64,000 bases of DNA from NCBI GenBank assembly GCA_039707465.1, contig CM077644.1, positions 186,235,462-186,299,461 on the forward strand, given 5' to 3'. Shown piece after piece: positions 42,236 to 52,699 of the stretch (position 1 is the first letter of the stretch; each line of letters begins with the position of its first letter). The translations under genes and the position numbers were made by a program. This DNA is from Rhabdophis nuchalis (lineage: Eukaryota > Chordata > Lepidosauria > Squamata > Natricidae). The notes below the pieces were generated by a model. The model ran no database searches and was not told where the DNA came from. It was given only the letters and a program-made list of their open reading frames with translations.

Positions 42236-43902
42236 TGGCCCCATTGCTGGTCCAGTGGAATACCGCGAGGCGGATCTTGTTTGGGAGGAGTTTGACTCCG
42301 TTGCTTCCGATGATATGGACAGGTTACGTGAGCGACTGCGAGCCACCACATGTTTATTGGACCCGTGTCCCTCCTGGCTTGTACTGGCATCCTGGGAGGT
42401 GACACGAGGCTGGCTCCAAGAGGTTATCAACGCATCCTTGAGTGAGGGTTCCTTGCCTGCTTCCCTAAAAGAGGCTATGGTGAGGCCCCTCCTTAAGAAG
42501 CCCTCTTTGGATCCAGCTCTTTTAAACAACTACCATCCAGTCTCCAACCTTCCCTTTTTGGGGTGTTCCTCCATCCTGGTCCTATTAGACCTCTCGGCGG
42601 CTTTCGATACCATCGACCATGGTATCCTATTGCATCGGCTGGGGGGGTTGGGGGTGGGAGGCACCGTGTTACGGTGGTTCTCCTTCTATCTCTCTGGCCG
42701 ATCGCAATTTGTGTTGGCAGGAGGGCAGAGGTCGACCTCGAGACCCCTCACATGTGGGGTGTCTCAGGGGTTGGTCCTCTCGCCCCTCCTGTTCAACACA
42801 TATATGAAGCCGCTGGGCGAGATCATCCGTGGTTTTGGGGTAGAGTATCATTTCTACGCTGATGATACTCAGCTGTATATATCTACCCCAAACCACCCCA
42901 ACGATGCCGTAGCGGTGATGTGCCAGTGCCTGGAAGCCGTGCGGATCTGGATGGGAAGTAACGGACTCAGGCTCAACCCGACCAACCCGACCAAGACCGA
43001 GTGGCTGTGGTTTCCGGCTGCCCGATTCAACCAGATGATTCCATCTCTGGCCATAGGGGGCGAACATCTTGCCCCTGTGGATGGGGCGCGCAACTTGGGT
43101 GTCCTCCTGGATACCCGGCTGTCCATGGAAGATCAAGTGACAGCCGTGGCCAGGAGGGCGTTTTACCAGGTTCGCCTGGTACGCCAGTTGCGCCCCCTAT
43201 TGGATCGGGACGCCCTTCGCACAGTCACTCATGCTCTCGTGACATCCCGACTGGATTATTGCAACTCTCTCTACATGGGGCTCCCCTTGAGGTGCACCCG
43301 GAGGCTTCAGTTGGTCCAGAACGCAGCCGCGCGAGCAATTATGGGCACCTCTAGGTTTGCCCACGTAACACCGCTCTTGCGCGAGCTGCACTGGCTACCT
43401 GTCGTCTTCCGGGTGCGCTTCAAGGTGTTAATTATCATCTTCAAAGCGCTCCATGGCTCGGGACCTAGTTACCTGCGGGATCGGATCCTGCCTCATACAT
43501 CCTCACGGCCGATTCGCTCCCACAGAGAGGGACTTCTCCGGGTGCCGTCCACTAGACTTTGTCAGCGGGCGACGCCCAGGGGAAGGGCCTTCTCTGTGGC
43601 GGGCCCAGCCCTCTGGAACGACCTTCCCCCCGATATTAGGACAACCACGGACCTCCGCTCCTTCCGCTTAAAATTAAAGACACACTTTTTTCGCCTGGCC
43701 GGCCTTGGGTAGTCTCTTTTAGGTTAGGGGTTTTAGGGGTATTTTTTTAGTTTAGTTTATGGGTTTTAGCGCAGGAATAATTTAATTCACTTTTAATTTT
43801 GTAGTTTGTATTTTGTATTTGTCGGTGGTCTTATTTGTATTTTTAATTGCCTGTGCCCCGCCTCGAGTCCCCTTGGGGAGAGAGAGCGGGATATAAAATT
43901 AA

Positions 43903-43924
<22 letters not shown>
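42236..43924 (+). mobile_element. L2-clade LINE copy 2, 5'-truncated
   Basis: RT and C-terminal part of ORF2, the same 3' UTR as copy 1 (CGCCTCGAGTCCCCTTGGGG, GCGGGATATAAAATT) and an (ATT)n tail at 43902-43924. Begins next to LTR-like family C. Confidence 0.92.
42255..43712 (+). pseudogene. L2 ORF2 RT fragment with in-frame internal deletion
   Basis: 485 codons open to the natural C-terminus (LKTHFFRLAGLG). Compared with copy 1, 52 residues are missing between VSNLPFL and GCSSILVLLD; this removes the conserved SGFRPGHSTETAL block ahead of RT motif A. The deletion is 156 bases, so the frame survives. AACCCGACC is tandemly duplicated near 42976, adding three residues (NPT). The YADD motif and FDTIDH remain, but without the deleted block and the endonuclease the protein cannot be functional. 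First codon listed is GTG; there is no genuine start. Confidence 0.9.
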
Positions 43925-43933
<9 letters not shown>

Positions 43934-44885
43934 GACTGGCTCAGGTCTTTTAATGGCCCATTGACAAAGGTAGGGGCTATTAAGAGTGAGTCTGTTTCCT
44001 GCCTAAAAACATGTTTCTCCATTTCTTATCCAAGAAAATATAATATTCTACCTTTTCAATATTTCCCATGATATTCATTTTTCTAGAAGACGGGTGGGCT
44101 TTAACTTCCTATAACATCTAACAGGATAAGAGACTACAGCTAAACTGAACAATATTATATAACGTTGTTTTTTTTCCCCTTTCAAGTATTTCTATAAGAA
44201 GATGGCTATTTATCTGATTTATTTAATCTTTATTTAATAGATATGTAGTGTTAATTAGAAGGACACCACATGTTGTATTTTAATAATATTACTCTGTCTT
44301 TCCTTCTTTGACTCTCTACCCTCCAGAAAGAAAATCCATTAGGGCCGCTACATGTTGTAAGACTTCCATGCATAGATCAGGATTTGTGTTGAAATCTAAT
44401 TGCAGAACAATTTTTTGAATAAATTAATCTGGAAAATATCACACCGATATTTTTATTCTAACTTCCCAAAGTATAAGATTAGTTATGGGATTACTCCCTC
44501 TCTGAACTGTGTTGGAAGTTCTAGTCCTAATTATTCCATCACTACAATGGAATTCTGAATCCCTGTAGCCATTTTTTTTTTTGGCTTAAAATAAATACTT
44601 TCATTTCTGAATCTAAGCAGGTTTCTAGATGACGTTTTTATTGATTAATTGCCTGGTTTTATTCATGATTCTTACAGAAAGGTCCAGATGTACTTGCATT
44701 CTTTTTGTAGCCCTTTCATTCCCATACCACTTCTTTACTTTTTTCTTAATAGAAAAACTGTTCAGAAGAAAAATGGAAGTACAGTAGTTGTGTAATATCC
44801 TTTCTGACATTTTTATACCGCCTTCTGGCAGTATAAAAAACCAATAAACTCTAAACTCTAAACATTAGGAAATAGCAATCCTAGG
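43925..44885. other. Unassigned sequence
   Basis: AT-rich. A phrase at 44815-44858 (ACCGCCTTCTGGCAGTATAAA then CTCTAAA repeats) looks like a short LINE 3' end. Confidence 0.4.
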
Positions 44886-44893
44886 GATCCAAA

Positions 44894-45216
44894 CAGGGGT
44901 GAAATGCTCCCGGTTCTGACTGGTTCTCTAGAACTGGTAGCAAAAAATTCTAAGGTTCGCCCGAACCAGTAGTATAAAAAAATATTTAAAAAGTGGGAAA
45001 AAAAGGTTTTGTGACACTCAACTGTGTGGTGCGATTGTCGGAACTATTTTTCTCCACTTTTTAAAGCATTATTTCTTAACTATTCGGCTGAACCAGCAGG
45101 AAAAAAATGCTTTAAAAAGTGGGGAAAAGTTGGCCATGCCCACCCGGTCACATGACCCACCCCCACCAAGCCACGCCCACAGAACTGGTGGCAAAAAAAA
45201 TTAGATTTCACCACTG
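44894..45216. mobile_element. hAT-type MITE with perfect 8-bp target duplication
   Basis: Termini CAGGGGTGAAATGC and TTAGATTTCACCACTG; GATCCAAA flanks both sides (44886-44893, 45217-45224). The interior has the ACTGGTAGCAAAAAATTC motif of the family and an internal repeat of TGCTTTAAAAAGTGGGGAAAA. Confidence 0.92.
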
Positions 45217-45224
45217 GATCCAAA

Positions 45225-45756
45225 TATTCCTATTCCTTCCTTCAAGAGAAAACATTGTCTATCCTTCTATAAGTCTGGCATTTAAAGACCTTTGATAGAT
45301 ACTGGGAGGGGGGTCGGGTAGGCAGAGACTACAAATATATTTTAAGCAAGCACTGGGTATATGAGGTAAGGTTGTTGTACTGCAAAGTGAGGGGAACTTC
45401 TAATAGGGACTACTAGACTAAAAAAAAAAGTCTAAATTAAAGTTCACCTTTCAGTATTTTCCATCCAGATAGGATGAGAAACTAAGATAATTTTGGAAAA
45501 ATGTTCACATGGGAGGTTCAGATGAGAAGATCTGGTATCCACAAAAAGAACTCTAGATGCTCTGCTTGGGATTCTATATAGCAACCAAACTAGATAATAT
45601 CATCAGTGCTTGGACTGAGAGTTTGTGTCCATAAAGGTACATTTGTAGGTTGAAATGAGGGTTCCTTGTGCTCTCTGAACATGGTTGTTAAACCAGGTTC
45701 AGATCAACCTAGTTTACAACTAGATCAATTAGTTGTAACTTTAATTTAGAAACCAT
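45225..45756. other. Unassigned sequence
   Basis: Nothing recognised. Confidence 0.4.
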
Positions 45757-46098
45757 AAAGGTAAAGGTGTCCCTCGAACATACGTGCTAGTTGCTACAAA
45801 ATCTAGGGGGTGGTGCTTATTTTCGTGTCAAAGCCAAAGAGCCAGCGCTGTCCGAAGACATCTCCGTGGTCATGTGGCCAGCATGATTAAACGCCGAATG
45901 CTGTTACCTTCCCACCAAACATGATTCCTATTTTTCTACTTGCATTTTTACATGCTTTTGAACTGCTAGGTTGGCAGAAGCTGGGACAAATAACAGGAGC
46001 TCACTCCATTACATGGCACTAGGGATTCAAACCATCGAACTGCCAATCTTTCTGATCAACAAACTCATCATCTTAGCCACTGAGCCACCACGTCCCTT
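45757..46098 (-). mobile_element. tRNA-derived SINE (family S2), full length
   Basis: Antisense: GGGACGTGGTGGCTCAGTGG with a consensus A box (TGGCTCAGTGG), an eroded B box (GGTTTGAATCC), the body shared with 31255-31594 and a tail CCTTTACCTTT. Target duplication not clear. Confidence 0.88.
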
Positions 46099-46572
46099 AT
46101 CTCCCGCAATTTAACATATGGGGATTATTGTGGGAGAGGAGCAGACAGAGCTGGGGGGTGAAGTTAAGCACATCTTCAACTTAGAGTTGTTGCAATCCTT
46201 TAAGTGTCCAAGTCCAGCCTCTCCTGAATCCCACTGATTCTTATTTGGTGCCAATTTAGTGTTAGTTGACTAGATTCCTGTGTATACATAGGCTCGAATA
46301 AATCTTCTATGCTGTAACCTAATGGAGGATCCTAAATCTTTATGAGAGTTACAAGAATCCACAATGCAATGACGGGGTTGGGTGTCAGTGTGAGTTTAGA
46401 TATCTTGCTTTGCTTTGCAGATGGAAGATGGTCATGGCCGAGAATGGCACACTTAAACTTCCCCTGCGTCTCAGACATCTCATATTAATTTTAAAAATCA
46501 ATCTTTTATTAACCATATAAGTAAAATATCTAGCTTTGCTTTCATCAGCCTTGCAAACTATTGTGTATGTGT
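46099..46572. other. Unassigned sequence
   Basis: Nothing recognised. Confidence 0.4.
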
Positions 46573-46580
46573 GTGCGTGC

Positions 46581-46757
46581 CAGTGGTGGGTTTCAATTTT
46601 TTTTAGAACCTACTCTCTAGGTGTGGCCTATTTTGTGGGCGTGGCTTGGCAGTCATGTGACAGGGTGGGCGTGGCCAACTTGTAAAATGTGGTGAAACTC
46701 ATTTAACAACGCTCTTGCTTAGCAACCAAAATTTTGGACTCAATTGTGATGATAAAT

Positions 46758-46847
<90 letters not shown>

Positions 46848-47048
46848 TTTCCTTTTCCTTTCCTTTTCCTTTCCTTTCCTTTCCTTTCTTACTTTCTGCC
46901 TTTCTTTCCTTTCCTTCCCATTGGGTTACCAGCAGCGGCAGGCCAGACTTACTTCTGGGTCCACCGGTGGAACCCCCTCTCACCGGCTCTCTAAATTTCA
47001 CCATCCGGTTCTTGCGAGTAGGTGCGAGCCTGCAGAAACCCACCACTG
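46581..47048 (+). mobile_element. hAT-type MITE, family A relative, with TTTC expansion
   Basis: Termini CAGTGGTGGGTTTCAA and AACCCACCACTG; GTGCGTGC flanks both sides (46573-46580, 47049-47056). The interior joins the TGTGGGCGTGGCTTGGC core to a stretch also found in T1 MITEs (AACTCATTTAACAACGCTC, CAAAATTTTGGACTCAATTG), then a long TTTC array, then CACCGGTGGAACC. The composite interior suggests a chimera. Confidence 0.9.
46757..46893. repeat. (TTTC)n and (CCTTT)n microsatellite
   Basis: About 22 TTTC units followed by CCTTT/TTCCTT units, inside the hAT MITE. Phe/Leu/Ser-rich open frames on either strand are artefacts of the repeat. Confidence 0.95.
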
Positions 47049-47056
47049 GTGCGTGC

Positions 47057-47800
47057 GCTCTTTCCAGTCGTTGTTGACTCCTGGACCAGTTCCTGCACTT
47101 TTCTTGGCAAGGTTTTTTCAGAAGTGGTTTGCCATTGCCTCATTCCTTGGACTGAGAGAGAATGACTGGCTCATGGTCATCCCCAGTTAGCTTTGTGCTT
47201 TTTTTGTTCATGTTTTATTTGTTTTCTTTATATAACACCCAATTTTCATCAAACAGTGTGTCTTCTGGGTACAATTATGCTTAAATAATCATATTATACA
47301 TCTTTGCTGTTGTATTTCCTCACCATATTAATAATATAACATAATACTATAATAACATTAATATTTAACATTTGACATTATCTTCTTTAACAACTCTCCC
47401 CTTTACCATTTCCTCCAATTGTATCTCCTCCTTTCTACCTTCTATTATCCAACCACTGATAAAATATGTCCCATATAAAAAATATTCAGTTTTTTTAATC
47501 CTTAATAGCAAGTGTTAATCTATCCATTTCTGCATAATCTAATATTTTCTTAATCACATTTCCCTCAGATGGGATTTCATCATCTTTCCATTGTTGCGCA
47601 ACTACAATTCTAGTTGCAGTTAAAATATGCAGGATCAAGCATGTGGTCTTTTTTTCATGTTTCTGGTAGAATGCCCAACAAAAATATCTCTGGTTTCAGA
47701 TCTATATGTTGTTTTCCAGTTAGCTTTGTGTTTAAAGTGAGATTAGAACTCGCAATCTCCTGTTTTTTTTAATCCTGGTGCCTTAACAAAAATAATAGGT
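47057..47800 (-). mobile_element. tRNA-derived SINE (family S3), interrupted by L1
   Basis: TTGTTGACTCCTGGACC, CTTTTCTTGGCAAGG, CAGAAGTGGTTTGCCATTGCC and CCCCAGTTAGCTTTGTG at 47057-47197, resumed after the L1 as TTTAAAGTGAGATTAGAACTCGC and CCTGGTGCCTTAAC to about 47800. The antisense end is the tRNA-like head. Confidence 0.75.
47198..47715 (-). mobile_element. L1 LINE, 5'-truncated, with 15-bp target duplication
   Basis: CCAGTTAGCTTTGTG flanks both sides (47183-47197 and 47716-47730). In antisense, broken translation gives the ORF2 C-terminus style TATRIVVAQQWKDDEIPS followed by KKILDYAEMDRLT (reading across a shift), as in vertebrate L1. A short T-run at the left edge is the remnant poly-A tail. 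Inserted in an S3 SINE. Confidence 0.82.
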
Positions 47801-49170
47801 GGACTCTGGCAACTGTTTAGCCTTCGACCACATGAGAACTTGTGTGAATGAACAAACCTGTATAAAAGAAAAAAATAAACTGCTTTTACTATAAAGAGTA
47901 ATCTGACAGAGAAAGGACTTTTATTTCTCTTTTTCTTGACCTTAATAGGGGAGCAGGGTAGGGGAGAAGATGAGATAGCTGTACCATTCCTGCCCTTAAG
48001 GGCAAATTTATATCGCATTTCATGATCTAGGGGCTGGTTTGTAGGATTATCTTGTCCCAGGATAAGTATTGGCCTCTTGACTATTTCTTAAGGACTATTT
48101 CCTATTTCTCTACTGCCCATTCAGGAAGTCAGCTTCCCTCCATCTTATTTTGCTGTTCATCTATCATTTATTTCATTTCATTGTGGAAAATCCTTCCACT
48201 CCAATTAGCAACTGTATGGTGTCAGGAAACTCCCTTCTGTCCAGATGCTAGACACAAAACCTTTTTTTTTTTTCAGGTTTACCAGTGGAATAAGGAAATA
48301 ACAGACCTGAGGTTCTTTTTAAAAAAAAAATATTTCTCTTCAGATTCACCGAAAGAACAGGGAAAACATTGCCTTGTCCTCTTTAAAGAAAAAAAAAATT
48401 GAGAACACTTCTTCCATTTTTTCCCTTCTATCCCAAGTGACAGAAGAAATCATTAAATGTTTATTTTAAAAGTATAAAATCTTGAAATAATTCAATGATA
48501 CTACATAAAATATTTGTGAAATTCCTGGTCAAAATCTCACATACTTTTTGGTATTCATGCACGAAATTGTACAATATATCAGTGATCAGCTTGCAGAAAA
48601 CCTGCATGCTTTAACAATCTAATGACTTTTTATTTTTTTAAATAGTGATTTTCTGTCAAGCTATTGGATAAAATTATGGAATGGCTCTTAGCACCTGAAC
48701 AGTTTTGATTCCTAATATGTCTATTAACCTTCTGTAGGTTATTGGGAACCTGTCTTTATAACCTCCCTCCCTCCCTCTCCCTCTCTCTTTCTCTCTCTCT
48801 CTCTCTCCCTCCCCCTCCTTCGCTCTTTCTCTCTCTCTTTGATTTTAAGAATGTAAATATTTAAAATATTCTCTGAATATGAACCAAAAAGGCTACAAAC
48901 TTCAAATTCCTTTCCCTTTTCAGAACATCATACAAAATGTATAAAAACTACCAGTCCAAGTAAACTTTTCATTTTCAAGCATCATTTATGATGTACCATT
49001 GTTCTCTATAAATAAAATCACAGTTGCCAGAGAGGAAGTGACCATATTGCTTTTGAGTCAGTGCTGTTCTTTCACAACAGAAGTAGAACTGCCACTGCCA
49101 GCTGCCATTTTTCCCAAGTACTTCTCTGAACAGCAAAGATCGGGGGACGGATCCTTCCTTGGCTTTGGCA
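47801..49170. other. Mostly unassigned sequence
   Basis: A polypyrimidine run (CTCCCTC/CTCTCT) occupies 48763-48840. Nothing else recognised. Confidence 0.45.
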
Positions 49171-49172
49171 GT

Positions 49173-50150
49173 TAATAATAATAATAATAATAATAATAAA
49201 TTCGGATTTATTAACCGCTCCCTCTCCCCACAGGGATCCGGGGCGGTGCACAGGAGGAACTAAAAACAATATAAACAATAAATACAAAAATACATACTTT
49301 AAAACACAATTAAACAATATTATCCCGTGCTAAAAATAATTAAAAACCCATTAAAATACGTTTGAAATCTATAGACAGAGAGACTATCCAAGGCCGGCCA
49401 GTCGAAAGAAATGGGTCTTCAATTTCGTACGGAAGGAGCGGAGGTCAGTGGTCGTTCTGATATCGGGGGGAAGGTCGTTCCAGAGGGCCGGGCCCGCCAC
49501 AGAGAGAGCCCTTCCCCTGGGCGTCGCCCGCTGACAAAGTCTAGTGGACGGCACCCGGAGAAGTCCCTCTCTGTGGGAGCGAATCGGCCGTGAGGATGTA
49601 TGGGGCAGGATCCGATCCCGCAGATAGCTAGGTCCCGAGCCATGGAGCGCCTTGAAGATGATAATTAGCACCTTGAAGTGCACCCGGAAGATGACAGGCA
49701 GCCAGTGCAGCTCGCGCAAGAGCGGTGTAACGTGGGTGAACCTAGTGGTCCCCATAATTGCTCGCGCGGCTGCATTCTGAACTAACTGAAGCCTCCGGGT
49801 GCACCTCAAGGGAAGCCCCATGTAGAGAGAGTTACAATAGTCCAGTCGGGATGTCACGAGGGCATGAGTGACTGTGCGAAGGGCGTCCCGATCCAATAGG
49901 GGGCGCAATTGGCGAACCAGGCGAACCTGGTAAAACGCCCTCCTGGCCACGGCTGTCACTTGCTCTTCCATAGACAGCCGGGTATCCAGGAGGACACCCA
50001 AATTGCGCGCCCCATCCACAGGGGCAAGATGTTCGCCCCCTATGGCCAGCGTTGGAGAGAGCTGGTTGAATCGGGCAGCCGGAAACCACAGCCACTCGGT
50101 CTTGGTCGGGTTGAGCCTGAGTCCGTTACTTCCCATCCAGATCCGCACGG
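49173..50150 (-). mobile_element. L2-clade LINE copy 3, 5'-truncated
   Basis: Encodes the ORF2 segment from VRIWMGSNGLRLNP to LKTHFFRLAGLG without a stop (about 254 codons), followed by the 3' UTR and a (TAA)n tail at 49173-49200. It is very close to copy 1 in sequence, so the insertion is probably young. The few extra N-terminal residues of the open frame come from the flank. Confidence 0.92.
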
Positions 50151-50354
50151 GCCTTGAGTTGCCGTTGTGGCACATGGACTAGACTTCCACAGCCCTGGAA
50201 TAAAATATTGTAATCTAAATACTATATCTAAAAACTCTACTGGCTTGGACTGAATATTTACTGTAATTTCCATGCACACATATAAAAGGCAATAAAAGGG
50301 TTCCTTTTTCAATTACTTTCCTCGTTCAGCTCATTAAAAGAAATAAGCAATTCT

Positions 50355-50790
50355 ATGATAGCAATAGCACTTAGACCAGGGGTGTGAAACTCAAGGCCTG
50401 GCCGTCAGATCCAGCCCACTGGGTATTTAGAGCTGGCCTGCAGGGCTGCCCTGGAAACAGTGAAGGACCGGCCTGCGATGCTTCTGCTAGTGGAAACAGA
50501 GCTTGGGAAGACTGCATGTTGCCCTTCTAAGCTCCTTTTTCAGTGGCAGAGGGTTGCAGGGGGTTGTGGCAGTTGAAAATGGACCTTGGAAGTCTGTTTT
50601 TGCTAGCAGAGTTCTTGGGCCACCAGAGGCACCGCTGATATAAGTGATGAGCTTGCCATGGCCTCAGAAGGATAGAAGGCTGAGTTAACCTTGAGCCAGT
50701 GAGATTTGAACTGCCAAACTTCTGGCAATCAACGGCCAGCAGAATTAGCCTGCAATACTGCATTCTAACCACTTGGCCTGCTTACCATAG
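50355..50790 (-). mobile_element. tRNA-derived SINE (family S1), split by a hAT-like element
   Basis: The antisense tail (GATAGCAATAGCACTTAGAC) is at 50357-50376. The SINE body and head resume at about 50665 (CTCAGAAGGATAGAAGGCTGAG, CAGTGAGATTTGAACTGCC, TTCTAACCACT). The gap is filled by the element below. Confidence 0.75.
50377..50660. mobile_element. hAT-like MITE inside the SINE
   Basis: Starts CAGGGGTGTGAAACTCAAGGCC, a common squamate hAT terminus, followed by GCCTGCGATGC and CAGAGGGTTGCAGGGGGTTG. The right terminus is degraded (perhaps GGCACCGCTG at 50637) and no clear 8-bp duplication is visible. Confidence 0.6.
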
Positions 50791-51339
50791 ACTAACATGT
50801 GGCCCCTCCTACAAAATGAATGCTCTGCATAATCTTCTGCCTTTCTGATTTATACAAAGGGGCTTAGGGGAATCCATCAAATACTTGATCTGCTACCTCA
50901 TCTCTAATTGCACCTGCCAGCTTTGAACAAAGCTTAGGTGGCTACTCTGGTTAATACTCTGGTCAAGAAATGAGGCCAAAACGCTGTTTTACAATAGAGC
51001 TGGAATATTGATATGCTAGGACGAAGACTTGTCTGGTCAGCTTTCAAAAGGACAGAAATTGTGCCATGGACAAAAATTAGGTGCTCTCAGAGACCCTTCC
51101 ATCATCCGTACTCAGCCAGGAACATTAGGGCAAAAAATGGTGTGTGGATAAAATCTGCATGTCTTTCCCATGTAGATATAGGATGATATAGCATGCTAGC
51201 ATGGATTGCTAGATTTTGATTAAAACAGCGACAGATCTATGACAAAGACATTGATATAGAAATGTCTGATCCACAATTTCTTCCTGAACTTTTGCCAGTT
51301 CCCACCCCCACTCCACCAAATGAGCTATTACCTTTTTGG
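50791..51339. other. Unassigned sequence
   Basis: Nothing recognised. Confidence 0.4.
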
Positions 51340-51586
51340 TGCTATGGTGGCACAGTGGTTAGAATGCAGTATTTCAGGCTACTTCTTCTGACTGCCAGCT
51401 GCCAGCAGTTTGGCAGTTCGATTCTCACCAGCTCAAGGTTGACTCCACCTTCCATCTTTCTGAAGTTGGTTAAAAAAAGGACCCAAATTGTTGGGGGCAA
51501 TAAGCTGACTCTGTAAACCACTTAGAGAGGGCTGTACAAGCACTGTGAAATAACTTATATAAATCCAAGTGCTATTGCTATTATTT
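51340..51586 (+). mobile_element. tRNA-derived SINE (family S1)
   Basis: A box TGGCACAGTGG and B box GTTCGATTC both fit the pol III consensus. Then CTCAAGGTTGACTCC, TTGTTGGGGGCAATAAGC and the tail AAATCCAAGTGCTATTGCTATT. Confidence 0.9.
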
Positions 51587-52699
51587 TGCAATACTTTGTT
51601 GAGTGTCACAAAGGAACACAAATATCCAACAAAACCCTTTTCTTTGCCCCTTCCTGATGCTCCTTGGTTAATTTCTGCTACTCCCTTGACCTTCCCCCCC
51701 CTCCCAGGACATAAATACTGCCCTCCCTAAAAGAGTAGGTTATGCTCCTGCTAGCCCCTCGCCCTCTCTCTTAAGCCCTTCCTATATTTTAGCATTAACA
51801 TTCTCTCTCAATATTTCGCCTTTTTTTTTTCCCTGGCAAAAAGTCAGGATCCTAGAAACACTTTTTCTAACTAGTTCATTTCATTAAACAGTGTAAGCTT
51901 TATTAAAAAGCATAAGCTTTCATGAGCAAAACAAAACCTCATACCTTTTAATAAAATAGTGTTATTTGGAAAAGCTGCTTCCAAGCTCCTGATTTCTGCC
52001 GGTAGATTTAACACACCTCTCTTCCTTTTTGTCTTGGACAACTTAGTACTTCATATGCAGGCCAATGATCCCTAGTGCTGCTAGCAAAAGTAATTCTTTC
52101 TCCTTCTCCTTAAACCTATAATTTTTCTCCTCTACCCTTTTCCTAGACTTTACTAGTGGGAAGGTGGCAAAGAGCATATTATCATTGGCAATCAAATCCG
52201 CTCCTTCCTGCTTCTCCATTGACTTGTGGGAAGCTGTCAGGGAACATTTAAAATGAGAATCATATTACTGCAGTGGTGAATTGCAGCAGCACTGCAGCAC
52301 TGAAGTGGAGAGAAAAAATCTCAAATTTTGTTCCCTCAGGAGTAATGAATCTTGGCATTCTGTAAGCTAGTCCATTTGAGATACATTTGTTGGAAAAGTT
52401 TTACTTTATGAGCAAAATACTCTGAGTATTTCACCGATTTGATAGTTACAAAATATGAAACATAATAGTTTCAGTAGCATATAGATTATTTTGTTATTTT
52501 GGTCATATCCTCCTACTGTAGTTCCAACAGCCTTCTCCGGATAAATAAGATCTGATCTAATTTTATTTTATTTTTTAATTTATCACATTCCTAGATCATC
52601 TTTAACTTAAAATATTGACAAGTTAATTTGTTCTGTCTTTCAAGTCCAATTAAAAAACATTAGAAAGCAAACATGAGAAATAGTATCGAAGAAATACTA
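51587..52699. other. Unassigned sequence
   Basis: AT-rich with C-rich runs; nothing recognised. Confidence 0.4.

Noticed and set aside
46715..47077. Phe/Leu/Ser-rich membrane protein
   Set aside because: It is the translation of the TTTC microsatellite.
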